Assembly: GCF_014269025.2 (NCBI RefSeq)
Contig: NZ_CP077094.1
Span: 2,604,001 to 2,668,000, forward strand
Direction of reading: 5' to 3'
DNA: 64,000 nucleotides
DNA from: Pseudomonas promysalinigenes
Lineage (GTDB): Bacteria; Pseudomonadota; Gammaproteobacteria; Pseudomonadales; Pseudomonadaceae
Shown: in pieces, positions 44,307-52,364 of the stretch
How positions within the stretch are numbered: the stretch's first letter is position 1
Layout: each line of letters opens with the position of its first letter
Translations under genes and position numbers: made by a program
Notes under the pieces: model-generated
Seen by the model: only the letters and a program-made list of their open reading frames with translations
Database searches by the model: none
Told to the model about the DNA's origin: nothing

Positions 44307-44495
44307 TGAAGGGCTCCCTTGTTTTGGGCCCGAATCCTATCAAGAGGATGTGAAAATTTCGTCACGAACCGCCAAAAACACAAAACGATATAAAAATAGC
44401 TAAACGGTCTAACAGAATGGAATAAAAAAATTGAAGGCCGCATCCCAGCTCCTTAGGCTGAGGACATCATGACCCACCTATCAGGAGCTATCTTT

Positions 44496-45467
44496 ATGCC
44501 CTTCTCTGTTCTACGTCGCCTTTTGGTCGGCGGTATCATGGCTACGTTAGTCAGTAGTTTGCTGCCCTGGTCCAGTGCCCTGGCCGAAGACGCCAAGACA
44601 CTGCGCATCGGTTATCAGAAATTCAACAGCATCAACATCCTCAAGGGCACCGGAGCACTGGAGAAAGCGTTAGCGCCGCTGGGTGTGAAGGTTAGCTGGC
44701 ATGAGTTCGCCGCAGGCCCGCAACTGCTCGAAGCACTCAGCACGGGTGCCATCGATCTGGGACATGCGGCAGATGCGCCCTCGGTATTCGCCCAGGCGGC
44801 GAACAAGCCGGTAATCTATCTGGCCGCCGAACAGCCCTATCCGCGCGGTATCGGGCTGGTGGTGCGCGAGCAAGACCACCTCACGTCGGTGCAGGACCTT
44901 AAAGGCAAACGCGTGGCGACGGGCCGAGGCTGGAACGCCCAGTACCTGCTAGCGGTGGCGCTGCAACAGGCCGGCCTGAGCTACAAAGACATCACCCCGG
45001 CCTATGTCAACAACGCCGCCGACGCAGTCGCCGCCCTGCAATCAGGTAGCGTGCAGGCGGCTACCTTATGGGACCCGTTCCTCGCTGCCGCCCAAAGCCA
45101 GCCGGGCTTGAAAAACCTGCGCGATGGCAGCGGCCTTTCCAACAACCGTACATTCTACCTTTCCACTACGTCCTTCGCGGACAAGCACCGCGACCTGCTC
45201 AAGACCTTCTTCAGTGAATTGAGCAAGGTCAGCCAGTGGGCCAATGCCAAGCCTGATGAGGTCGCAGCGCTACTGGCACCTCAGTTGGGTATCAACGCCG
45301 ATGTATTGCAGGTGGCCAGCGAACGGCGCAACTACAATGCGGTTGCCATCACCCCCCAGATCATCGCTGAGCAACAAAGACTGGCCGACACCTTTGAAGG
45401 GCTTGGCCTGATCGCGCACAAGCTGCAGGTGGCCGATGCGGTCTACCCAGTTTCTCTATTGCCATGA
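44496..45467 (+). CDS. Aliphatic sulfonate-type ABC transporter substrate-binding protein
   Basis: A 323-residue periplasmic binding protein of the SsuA/NrtA/TauA superfamily. A Sec signal (GGIMATLVSSLLPWSSALA, cleavage before EDAKTLRIGYQ) starts the protein; the family fold follows with FAAGPQLLEALSTGAIDLGHAADAPSVFAQAA and GRGWNAQYLL. No ATPase or permease gene is adjacent. The next gene encodes a flavin monooxygenase 17 bp later, so the pair likely serves organosulfur capture and desulfonation, and it would borrow a permease encoded elsewhere. AGGAG sits eight bases before the ATG at 44496, better than 44469. The upstream region is AT-rich. Confidence 0.87.
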   Translation: MPFSVLRRLLVGGIMATLVSSLLPWSSALAEDAKTLRIGYQKFNSINILKGTGALEKALAPLGVKVSWHEFAAGPQLLEALSTGAIDLGHAADAPSVFAQAANKPVIYLAAEQPYPRGIGLVVREQDHLTSVQDLKGKRVATGRGWNAQYLLAVALQQAGLSYKDITPAYVNNAADAVAALQSGSVQAATLWDPFLAAAQSQPGLKNLRDGSGLSNNRTFYLSTTSFADKHRDLLKTFFSELSKVSQWANAKPDEVAALLAPQLGINADVLQVASERRNYNAVAITPQIIAEQQRLADTFEGLGLIAHKLQVADAVYPVSLLP

Positions 45468-45483
45468 CCAGGGAGTGAAGGCA

Positions 45484-46848
45484 ATGGCCCGCCCTATTCG
45501 CTTTAATGCCTTCAGCATGAACGCCGCCAGCCATCAGTCCCCAGGGCTTTGGCGACACCCACGCAACACCAGCGTGGCGTTCAACCGCTTGGGCTATTGG
45601 ACTGACCTCGCGCAGTTGCTGGAGCGCGGGCTGTTCGACGCGCTGTTCATCGCCGATGTGCTGGGAATATACGACGTTTACCAAGGTGGCCCGCACGCGG
45701 CCCTGCGTGGGGGCGTGCAAGTACCAGTCAACGATCCATTATTGCTGGTGCCAGCAATGGCGGGAGTCACTGAGCATCTGGGGTTCGGAGTGACTTTCTC
45801 GCTCACTTACGAGCACCCTTACCCATTCGCCCGACGCATGTCGACGCTCGATCACCTGAGCAATGGCAGAGTTGGCTGGAACATCGTCACCGGCTACCTC
45901 GACAGCGCCGCGCGTAACCTGGGCTCAGCGCGTCAGTTGGGTCACGACCAGCGCTACGACCTGGCCGAGGAATACCTCGATGTGCTGTACAAACTGTGGG
46001 AGAAAAGCTGGGAAGACGATGCAGTACAACTGGATCGCGAAAGCGGCCGTTACATCGATCCGTCGAAAGTCCATCCGATCGGTCATGTGGGCGAGCACTT
46101 CCAGGTGCCTGGCATGCATCTGTGCCAGCCTTCGCCCCAACGCACGCCGGTGCTGTTCCAGGCCGGTGCCTCAGCACGCGGTCAGCAGTTCGCCGCCCGG
46201 CATGCCGAGTGTGTATTCATCAGCGGCCCGACACAGACCGTGCTGCGTCGCTACGCCGACGGCATCCGCAAGGCAAGCGCAGTGGCTGGGCGTGCTCAAG
46301 CGCAGGTTCTGATCTACGCCCAGGCGTTGCTGATCGTCGCGCCAACCACTGCGCAAGCCCAAGCGCGCTTTGCCGAGTACCGCCGCTACGTCGACTTGGA
46401 CGCAGCTCTGGCCCTGCTGTCGGGTTGGACTGGCATTGACTTGGCCGGCCTGGACCCGCAAGCGCCCATCGAATACGTGGAAAACGACGCCGGGCGCGCC
46501 GCCTTGACGGCTTTCACGGCCGCCGACCCCAAACGCCGTTGGACGGTGCGTGAAGCGGCCGAATTCATCGGTTTGGGCGGCCGCGGGCCGGTGCTGGTCG
46601 GCGATCCCAGCGAGGTGGCCGACCAACTCGAGGACTGGCTCGATCAGACGGGCATTGACGGGTTCAACCTGACCTACGCCGTTCAGCCGGATGACTTGGC
46701 CAACGTCGTCGAACTTTTGGTGCCAGAGCTGCAGCGCCGTGGCCGTTACCCGCTGAGCTATGCTCACGGCACCTTGCGGCACAAGCTTTTTGGTCACGGC
46801 GACCGGCTACCGGAGGGCCATGCTGGACGCAACGTCTGCATTCAGTAA
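45484..46848 (+). CDS. Flavin-dependent LLM-class monooxygenase (NtaA/SnaA/DszA type)
   Basis: A 454-residue reduced-flavin-dependent monooxygenase of the bacterial luciferase superfamily, NtaA/SnaA/DszA branch (FNAFSMNAASHQSPGLWRHP, DLAQLLERGLFDALFIADVLGIYD, NGRVGWNIVTGYLDSAARNLG, PTPVLFQAG-like RTPVLFQAGASARGQ). Members oxidise sulfonates, sulfones or chelators using FMNH2 and O2 in the cytoplasm. It is coupled to the sulfonate-type binding protein gene 16 bp upstream. No flavin reductase is seen in the window, so FMNH2 must come from another locus. A sulfur-scavenging role is inferred. Confidence 0.9.
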   Translation: MARPIRFNAFSMNAASHQSPGLWRHPRNTSVAFNRLGYWTDLAQLLERGLFDALFIADVLGIYDVYQGGPHAALRGGVQVPVNDPLLLVPAMAGVTEHLGFGVTFSLTYEHPYPFARRMSTLDHLSNGRVGWNIVTGYLDSAARNLGSARQLGHDQRYDLAEEYLDVLYKLWEKSWEDDAVQLDRESGRYIDPSKVHPIGHVGEHFQVPGMHLCQPSPQRTPVLFQAGASARGQQFAARHAECVFISGPTQTVLRRYADGIRKASAVAGRAQAQVLIYAQALLIVAPTTAQAQARFAEYRRYVDLDAALALLSGWTGIDLAGLDPQAPIEYVENDAGRAALTAFTAADPKRRWTVREAAEFIGLGGRGPVLVGDPSEVADQLEDWLDQTGIDGFNLTYAVQPDDLANVVELLVPELQRRGRYPLSYAHGTLRHKLFGHGDRLPEGHAGRNVCIQ

Positions 46849-46876
46849 TCGAATGTCGTGTATTTCAACATTTAAT

Positions 46877-46906
46877 TTGTGGATGATGCGGGCTGCCCTC
46901 TATGCT
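46877..46906 (+). promoter_or_regulatory. Possible sigma-70 promoter of the ureidoglycine aminohydrolase gene
   Basis: TTGTGG and TATGCT are separated by 18 bases, 75 bases before the start codon at 46981. The -35 is a weak match and no experimental support is implied. Confidence 0.35.
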
Positions 46907-46980
46907 GTCCGCACATCCCCTGCACGCACCGGACGGTGTGGTTCAAGGCACGGGGAGAGAACAACAAGTCGAGACCGCAC

Positions 46981-47817
46981 ATGTCGAACCATTCTTACTT
47001 CGCCCCCCACGGTGGGCACCCAGCTCAAACCGAGCTGTTGACTGACCGTGCCATGTTCACCGAAGCCTACGCCGTCATCCCCAAAGGCGTGATGCGTGAC
47101 ATCGTCACCAGCCACCTGCCGTTCTGGGACAAGATGCGCATGTGGGTCATCGCCCGACCACTGACGGGTTTCGCCGAAACGTTCTCGCAATACATCGTCG
47201 AAGTAGCCCCGGAAGGTGGCAGTGAGCGTCCCGAGTTGGACCCTAACGCCGAAGCTGTGGTGTTCATCGTAGAAGGCCAACTGGACATTACCGTCGAAGG
47301 CAAGCACCACACTCTCACACCGGGTGGCTATGCCTTCCTGGCTCCAGGTGCCGAGTGGAGCCTGCGCAACAACAGCCAGGCCAACGTCACTTTCCACTGG
47401 CTGCGCAAGCACTACCAGAAAGTCGAAGGCCTGGCCGTGCCTGAGTCGTTCGTCACCCACCGTGACAACGCAACCGTCATCGAAATGCCAGGTACCGAAG
47501 GCCGCTGGGTAACCACCCGCTTCGTCGACATGGCCGACATGCGTCACGACATGCACGTAAACATCGTCACCTTCCAGCCTGGCGGTGTTATTCCATTTGC
47601 TGAAACCCACGTCATGGAACACGGCCTCTACGTGCTGGAAGGCAAGGCAGTGTACCGCTTGAACCAGGACTGGGTCGAAGTGGAAGCCGGCGACTTCATG
47701 TGGCTGCGTGCCTTCTGCCCGCAAGCCTGCTATGCCGGTGGCCCAGGCAAGTTCAGCTACCTGCTGTACAAAGACGTCAACCGCCACGTGCACCTGACCC
47801 TCAACCCGCAGCGCTGA
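46981..47817 (+). CDS. allE: (S)-ureidoglycine aminohydrolase
   Basis: A 278-residue bicupin of the AllE/YlbA type. The two cupin halves are visible: the first around EAVVFIVEGQLDITVEGKHH, the second around GGVIPFAETHVMEHGLYVLEGKAVY with the Mn-binding E/H/H/Q set, and the C-terminal YLLYKDVNRH. It releases ammonia from (S)-ureidoglycine during allantoate breakdown. No other purine-catabolism genes are nearby, so it is a separate unit; the real substrate could be a related molecule. The ATG at 46981 follows a weak GAGA; the frame upstream to 46879 is unlike the family. Confidence 0.87.
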   Translation: MSNHSYFAPHGGHPAQTELLTDRAMFTEAYAVIPKGVMRDIVTSHLPFWDKMRMWVIARPLTGFAETFSQYIVEVAPEGGSERPELDPNAEAVVFIVEGQLDITVEGKHHTLTPGGYAFLAPGAEWSLRNNSQANVTFHWLRKHYQKVEGLAVPESFVTHRDNATVIEMPGTEGRWVTTRFVDMADMRHDMHVNIVTFQPGGVIPFAETHVMEHGLYVLEGKAVYRLNQDWVEVEAGDFMWLRAFCPQACYAGGPGKFSYLLYKDVNRHVHLTLNPQR

Positions 47818-47876
47818 GTCAGGCCTGCTGCCTAAAGCTCACCAACCAGCTCAACGCTGTTTTCTTGATAAAGCCG

Positions 47877-47893
47877 GGGCCGCTTTGCGGCCC
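47877..47893 (+). terminator. Hairpin terminator after allE
   Basis: GGGCCGC TTT GCGGCCC is a perfect 7-bp stem with a TTT loop, 59 bases after the stop. Only a short TT follows. It is the same element type as at 7408-7424. Confidence 0.5.
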
Positions 47894-47943
47894 TTGGCGA
47901 TGCAAAGGCGCTCCCAATCGGATCGTACAGGCTTGTGCGAAAG

Positions 47944-47974
47944 GTGTGGGAGCGACCGTCTTGGCTAGCCGCCT
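47944..47974. repeat. Degenerate REP-like segment
   Basis: GTGTGGGAGCGACCG near 47944 resembles the TGTGGGAGCG start of Pseudomonas REP elements, and a GC-containing partner follows, but the palindrome is decayed. Region 47818-48062 otherwise holds no credible gene. Confidence 0.3.
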
Positions 47975-48062
47975 ATCGATTGCAGTTGCGCTCAAAGCCC
48001 ATTAGGTCAGGGCTTAGGCCCCCATGTGCGCATTCAGAAAAGTCGGCTTCGGGTCACTAGCA

Positions 48063-48578
48063 TCACTGCACCACACCACAGGCCACGCGCGCCCCACCAC
48101 CGCCCAATTTCTCCGGGTGGTCGCTATGGTTGTCCCCGCCGGCGTGCACCATCAGCGCATGGCCTTTGAAGTCCTCTGCCTTGAGCCGTGGTGCTAGTAC
48201 CGGGTAAGTAGCTTTGCCATCGGCACCCACATACAACGCTGGCAGGTCGCCCCGGTGGCCACTGTCATCGTATGGGCCTTTGTGCGCGTTGGTCGCGTCT
48301 GGGTCCCAGTGGCCGCCTGCCGCGCCCGCCGGCACTGCTTTGCCGTTTTCGGCAGCTGCTGCGCAAGAGCCTTTCTGGTGCAGGTGGAAGCCATGCACAC
48401 CTGGCGGCAGGTCCTTGAGATCGGGCGTGAGCAGGGTGCCATATTTATTCTGTTCGATGCTGATGGTACCGATCGACTTGCCTGGGCCATCCTCCCCGGC
48501 CAGCTTCAGCTCGACCGTCTGAGCGGCTTGAGCGAGACCGGCGCAGGCCAGCAATGCGGTGGCGACGAATGCTTTCAT
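48063..48578 (-). CDS. sodC: Periplasmic Cu-Zn superoxide dismutase
   Basis: A 171-residue SodC with a signal peptide (ATALLACAGLAQA, cleavage before AQTVEL). It converts superoxide to oxygen and hydrogen peroxide in the periplasm. Copper and zinc ligands are visible in GVHGFHLHQKGSC (His, His and the disulfide cysteine), AAGGHWDPD, HKGPYDDSGHRGDLP and GHALMVHAGGDNHSDHP, and the second cysteine lies in GARVACGVVQ. The ATG at 48578 follows GGAGA; the upstream frame to 48698 is not family-like. It is divergent from an AEC transporter gene. Confidence 0.95.
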   Translation of the reverse strand: MKAFVATALLACAGLAQAAQTVELKLAGEDGPGKSIGTISIEQNKYGTLLTPDLKDLPPGVHGFHLHQKGSCAAAAENGKAVPAGAAGGHWDPDATNAHKGPYDDSGHRGDLPALYVGADGKATYPVLAPRLKAEDFKGHALMVHAGGDNHSDHPEKLGGGGARVACGVVQ

Positions 48579-48700
48579 GTCATTTCTCCATGGCTTGGGT
48601 TGGGCGGGCTTCATACCCACATAACGAATGGGACTGCGCAGCTTGCCAGGCATTCCATCCAGCCACAGACTGAAACACTTCCCTGCATGGAACTGCACAG

Positions 48701-49618
48701 ATGCCTCACCTGCTGTTGACTACGTTGGTGCCAATCATTCTGCTGATCGGGCTGGGCACGGTGCTGCGCACGCGCGGCTTGCTCGCCGAGTCGTTCTGGC
48801 CGGGTGCCGAACGCCTGAGCTATTACGTGCTGCTACCGTCACTGTTTCTGCATGGCCTGGCCACCGCGGACCTCAATGGCGTACCGGTGCTGGGCATGGT
48901 CGGGGTATTGATGCTTTCGACATTGCTCGGGGCAGTGCTGTTGGTGCTTTACCAAGGTGCAGTGAACCACGAGGGCGCCGACTTCACGTCGGTATTTCAG
49001 GGTGGGGTACGCTTTAACAACTACATCGGCGCCACCCTCGCCGCCGGGCTTTACGGCAGCGCCGGTATTGCGCTGGCAGCAGTGGCCAACGCTTCCATCG
49101 TGCCGTTGGTGAATCTGCTTTGCGTGCTGGTGTTCGCGCGTTTCAGCGCACGCCACAGCTCACTGACAACCGTGTTGCGCGCCATCTTCGCCAACCCTTT
49201 GATCGTTGGCTGCGCCGCAGGTCTGCTGCTGCGGGTAACCGGCTTAGGGCTGCCCGCCGGCATTGAGCCAACCATCAAAGCACTGGGCCAGGCGGCCTTG
49301 CCCTTAGGGCTATTGTGCGTGGGAGCGGCCTTGGGCGGCGCCAGCCTGGGTCAGCAGGTGCGGCCACTGGTGGCAGCCTCGGCATTCAAATTCTTGATCA
49401 TGCCTTTGGCCACTTGGGGTCTGTGTCGGCTGCTTGGGCTACACGGGCAGGCAGCGGTAGTGGCTGTGCTATTCCAGGCCTTGCCTACCGCTTCATCATC
49501 CTATGTGATGGCGCGCCAAATGGGCGGCAACGCCCCGTTGATGGCAACGATTATTGCGGTGCAAACCATGCTGGCTGCCGTGACTCTACCGTTGGTATTA
49601 ATGCTAACGCTTAAATGA
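48701..49618 (+). CDS. AEC-family (auxin efflux carrier type) transporter
   Basis: A 305-residue membrane protein with about ten helices in two similar halves: the first begins LLLTTLVPIILLIGLGTVLRT and the second starts near residue 160 (ANPLIVGCAAGLLLRVTGLGLP). RFNNYIGATLAAGLYG and ALPTASSSYVMARQMGG are typical of bacterial AEC members. It likely exports a carboxylate or similar small anion; the substrate is unknown. It is divergent from sodC with about 120 bp between them and is followed by the SleB-like gene 41 bp later, so co-transcription with that gene is possible. Confidence 0.85.
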   Translation: MPHLLLTTLVPIILLIGLGTVLRTRGLLAESFWPGAERLSYYVLLPSLFLHGLATADLNGVPVLGMVGVLMLSTLLGAVLLVLYQGAVNHEGADFTSVFQGGVRFNNYIGATLAAGLYGSAGIALAAVANASIVPLVNLLCVLVFARFSARHSSLTTVLRAIFANPLIVGCAAGLLLRVTGLGLPAGIEPTIKALGQAALPLGLLCVGAALGGASLGQQVRPLVAASAFKFLIMPLATWGLCRLLGLHGQAAVVAVLFQALPTASSSYVMARQMGGNAPLMATIIAVQTMLAAVTLPLVLMLTLK

Positions 49619-49659
49619 CGCCGCTTGGCTAAACTGTCAAACAGCCAATCTCTGGAATA

Positions 49660-50277
49660 ATGACCATGCGCCTGACGTGGATGGTGATCGGTTTGACGGC
49701 AGCCGCGCTCACATGCGCCTCGCATGCCGCGGACAACCCAAAAGCCGCGGTTGCAGAAGACAAAGCAGAGCAACTTGAGAAAAAAGTCGTGGAGGACGCC
49801 GCGCCACCCAAGAAACCGGAAACCATCACCCCAGCAGAGGTGCAGGCAGTCGACCCGGCCGGCCAGGCACCGCTGGACGACAGCGTTACCTGCCTGGCCC
49901 GCAGCATCTACTGGGAAGCCAAAGGCGCCGACGCGCGAGACATGAGCGCCGTGGCCAGCGTGGTGATCAACCGGTTAGGCCACGACGGCTTCCCAGACAC
50001 CATCTGCGGCGTGGTCAAGCAGGGCGTTGAAACCAAGGCCTGCCAGTTTTCATGGTGGTGCGATGGGCGCTCCGATCAGGTCGAGGAAGCTTCGCGCTAC
50101 GAGGTTGCCAAGGAAATCGCGCGCAAGGCGTTGAATCAGCAGCTGAAAGACCCCACCGGTGGCGCACTGTACTTCCATGACCGCAAGGTCCACCCCGCCT
50201 GGGCGAAGGCCTATCGCAAAACTGCCGAAACCCGGCACTTTCTGTTCTACAAACCCAATCAAGCCTTAGCGCGTTGA
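49660..50277 (+). CDS. SleB-like cell-wall hydrolase
   Basis: A 205-residue exported protein. A signal peptide (MVIGLTAAALTCASHA) and a charged, proline-rich linker (residues 25-70) precede a Hydrolase_2 (SleB/CwlJ-like) domain: CLARSIYWEAKGADARDMSAVASVVINR contains the catalytic glutamate, and CQFSWWCDG follows. It is expected to cleave peptidoglycan glycan strands in the periplasm. An in-frame ATG at 49666 is a possible alternative start with better ribosome spacing. The stop codon lies inside the loop of a strong terminator. Confidence 0.85.
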   Translation: MTMRLTWMVIGLTAAALTCASHAADNPKAAVAEDKAEQLEKKVVEDAAPPKKPETITPAEVQAVDPAGQAPLDDSVTCLARSIYWEAKGADARDMSAVASVVINRLGHDGFPDTICGVVKQGVETKACQFSWWCDGRSDQVEEASRYEVAKEIARKALNQQLKDPTGGALYFHDRKVHPAWAKAYRKTAETRHFLFYKPNQALAR

Positions 50278-50294
50278 CGCGCTAAGGCACTTTT
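50263..50294 (+). terminator. Strong intrinsic terminator overlapping the SleB-like stop codon
   Basis: GCCTTAGCGCG and CGCGCTAAGGC form a perfect 11-bp stem around the loop TTGA, followed by ACTTTT. The loop contains the TGA stop of the upstream gene, so the stem's left arm is coding sequence. Confidence 0.85.
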
Positions 50295-50325
50295 CCGGCG
50301 TTCGTCGGTCTACCCCCTCTTTCGC

Positions 50326-50354
50326 CGCCAGCAAGTCAGTGCTGGCGTTTTTTT
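50326..50354 (+). terminator. Second intrinsic terminator
   Basis: CGCCAGCA and TGCTGGCG pair into a perfect 8-bp stem around AGTCAG, followed by seven Ts. It lies about 30 bases after the first terminator, giving a tandem arrangement before the CAP-domain gene. Confidence 0.88.
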
Positions 50355-50442
50355 CGCTTCGCATGAGGCTGGGCCAAAAGCCCTGCGCTTGTGTAGGATG
50401 AGCAGCGCATACCCAGACGCTGCCAGCCACAGGGAGATCCAC

Positions 50443-51294
50443 ATGCGCGTCCTGTCATCCGTTGCCGCCTTGTCCCTGGGCCTGGTCATGTCGACCAGCG
50501 CCCTGGCCGTTACCGGCGAAGAGGCGCAACTGATCGATTCGATCAACACCTACCGCAGCCAGGCTCAACGCTGTGGTGAAGACGTGTCGGTGGAACTGCC
50601 TGCGCTCAATAGCGATACCCGCCTTGCCCTGTCGCCGGAGGGCACGCGCGATCTGCAACAGGCCATGAGCCGCGCGGCCTATCCGATGGTCAATGTGCAG
50701 GCCATCAGCCTGTCGGGCCCGCGCGATGCGGCCGCAGCCATGAATGCCATTAAGGAAAGCTTTTGCCAGGTGGTGCTTGACCCCCAATTCGTCGATATCG
50801 GCGTCAGTCAGGAAGGCCGTGATTGGCGCATCGTGCTCGCCCGCCCCTTGCTCAGCGGGCGGCTGGGCGACTGGCAGGCCGAAGGGCAAAAGCTCTTGCA
50901 GGCAATCAACAACGCCCGTAGAGCGCCGCGCCAGTGTGGTGGGCAACCTTTTCCTGCGGCATCGGCGTTGAGCTGGAGCCCCGTACTGGCAGACGTGGCC
51001 GCCAACCATACGCGGGCGATGGCCAATCAGAACTTTTTCGACCACATCGACAAAGACGGGCGCACACCGGGCGACCGGGCTGAGCTTGCCGGTTATCTGT
51101 ATCGGTTGATTGGCGAAAATATCGCTGCTGGCCGCGACACCGCACAGAAAGTGGTCGATGGCTGGCTCGACAGCCCTGGCCACTGCGCCACCTTGATGAA
51201 CCCGGACTTCCAGGAAATGGGCGGGGCCTATGCCGTAGACCCCAAAAGCGATGCGGGTATCTACTGGACAGGCCTGTTCGGCACCCCGCAGTGA
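50443..51294 (+). CDS. CAP-domain (SCP/PR1-like) secreted protein
   Basis: A 283-residue protein with a signal peptide (VAALSLGLVMSTSALA) and a C-terminal CAP domain from about residue 145: LLQAINNARRAPRQCGG, AANHTRAMANQNFFDHIDKDGRTPGDRAELAGY and VVDGWLDSPGHCATLMNPDFQEMGGAY, which hold the conserved histidines and glutamates. The N-terminal 120 residues may be a degenerate partner domain. It is predicted to be periplasmic. AGGGAG precedes the ATG at 50443; the upstream frame to 50389 is poor. The 3' end overlaps the convergent AraC gene by 34 bp. Confidence 0.86.
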   Translation: MRVLSSVAALSLGLVMSTSALAVTGEEAQLIDSINTYRSQAQRCGEDVSVELPALNSDTRLALSPEGTRDLQQAMSRAAYPMVNVQAISLSGPRDAAAAMNAIKESFCQVVLDPQFVDIGVSQEGRDWRIVLARPLLSGRLGDWQAEGQKLLQAINNARRAPRQCGGQPFPAASALSWSPVLADVAANHTRAMANQNFFDHIDKDGRTPGDRAELAGYLYRLIGENIAAGRDTAQKVVDGWLDSPGHCATLMNPDFQEMGGAYAVDPKSDAGIYWTGLFGTPQ

Positions 51295-52265
51295 ATGTGA
51301 GACGCACTGTTGCGCAGTGCCAGCGCGGTGCAGCCAAAGCGCCGACGGATACATTTGCCCAAGTAACTGGCATCGCCCAAACCGACTTCATCAGCGATCT
51401 GCGCCAGGCTGTGATGGGTGTTGAGCAGTCGCCAACGTGCCTGCTGCAGGCGCGTCTCCAACCACCAGGCCTTGGCGCTCATGCCATGACTGGCCTTGAA
51501 CTGGCGGTCCAACTGCCGGCGGCTGATGCCCAACTGCCCAGCCATGTGCTCGACCGACCACCCTGTACCCAAATGGTGACGCATCAGTGCCGTCGCGCGC
51601 TGCACGTGGCGCCCCTGCCCCGCATCGGTTTCCAGCGAACGCAAGGCGTGGCGGCCGTCGCGGGACTCGTCGACGAGCATGTCGGCCAGGCCCTTGAGCG
51701 CCCGGGTACGCCCGCAGCCCGCCGTTAGCAACTGCACCGCAAGATCGATCGCTGCGGTGCCGCCAGCGCAGGTGATCCGCGCCCCATCGATACAGTACAA
51801 CTGCTCGCGCAGCACCCGTAGATGCGGGAAGGCTGTACGAAACTCCGCCTCGTGGCGCCAGTGCACCACGACGTCATGCCCGTCCAGCAGTCCGCAGGCA
51901 GCCAACAGAAAAGCGGCGTTATCGATGGCGACCAATTTGACCCCAGCCCTGGCAGCACGCTTGAGCAGATGCTGGTAATCAGGCGCCCACGCCGCAGCGG
52001 CCTGGGCATTTCGGCAGCCAAATATCACGAGATAGTCATAGTCGCACCAAGGCAGCCGTTCAGCCACTGCCTGAACCTGCAACACTGCGCCACTGCTCGA
52101 TGGCACCGGCTGACCGGTAAGGCTCGCAAGGGTCCAGCTGCAGTAGCGCTGCTGGCTGTAGTCCTCGTCATCGGCGCTGAAGCGTAACTTGTCGATGAAC
52201 GCACCGAACGGCAACAGCGCGAACTCAGGTAGCGGCAGGATCACCAAGCGAAGGTCTGGAGCCAT
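51261..52265 (-). CDS. GlxA-family AraC transcriptional regulator
   Basis: A 334-residue regulator with an N-terminal DJ-1/PfpI-like (class I amidotransferase-like) domain (residues 6-180; FGCRNAQAAAAW in the position of the nucleophile elbow, probably non-catalytic) and a C-terminal AraC double helix-turn-helix (VEHMAGQLGISRRQLDRQFKASHGMSAKAWWLETRLQQARWRLL). GlxA-type proteins often control amino-acid or quaternary-amine metabolism. The divergent neighbour is a LysE exporter 99 bp away, a plausible target. The stop lies inside the convergent CAP gene. Confidence 0.87.
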   Translation of the reverse strand: MAPDLRLVILPLPEFALLPFGAFIDKLRFSADDEDYSQQRYCSWTLASLTGQPVPSSSGAVLQVQAVAERLPWCDYDYLVIFGCRNAQAAAAWAPDYQHLLKRAARAGVKLVAIDNAAFLLAACGLLDGHDVVVHWRHEAEFRTAFPHLRVLREQLYCIDGARITCAGGTAAIDLAVQLLTAGCGRTRALKGLADMLVDESRDGRHALRSLETDAGQGRHVQRATALMRHHLGTGWSVEHMAGQLGISRRQLDRQFKASHGMSAKAWWLETRLQQARWRLLNTHHSLAQIADEVGLGDASYLGKCIRRRFGCTALALRNSASHIHCGVPNRPVQ

Positions 52266-52364
52266 GTGTGTCCACCGAACACCGTTAGATGTCCAGATAA
52301 TACCCTGCGCTTGGCGAGCCGTTCCATAGACTTACTTTTCCCAAACCGGCAAAGGCTCCCGACG

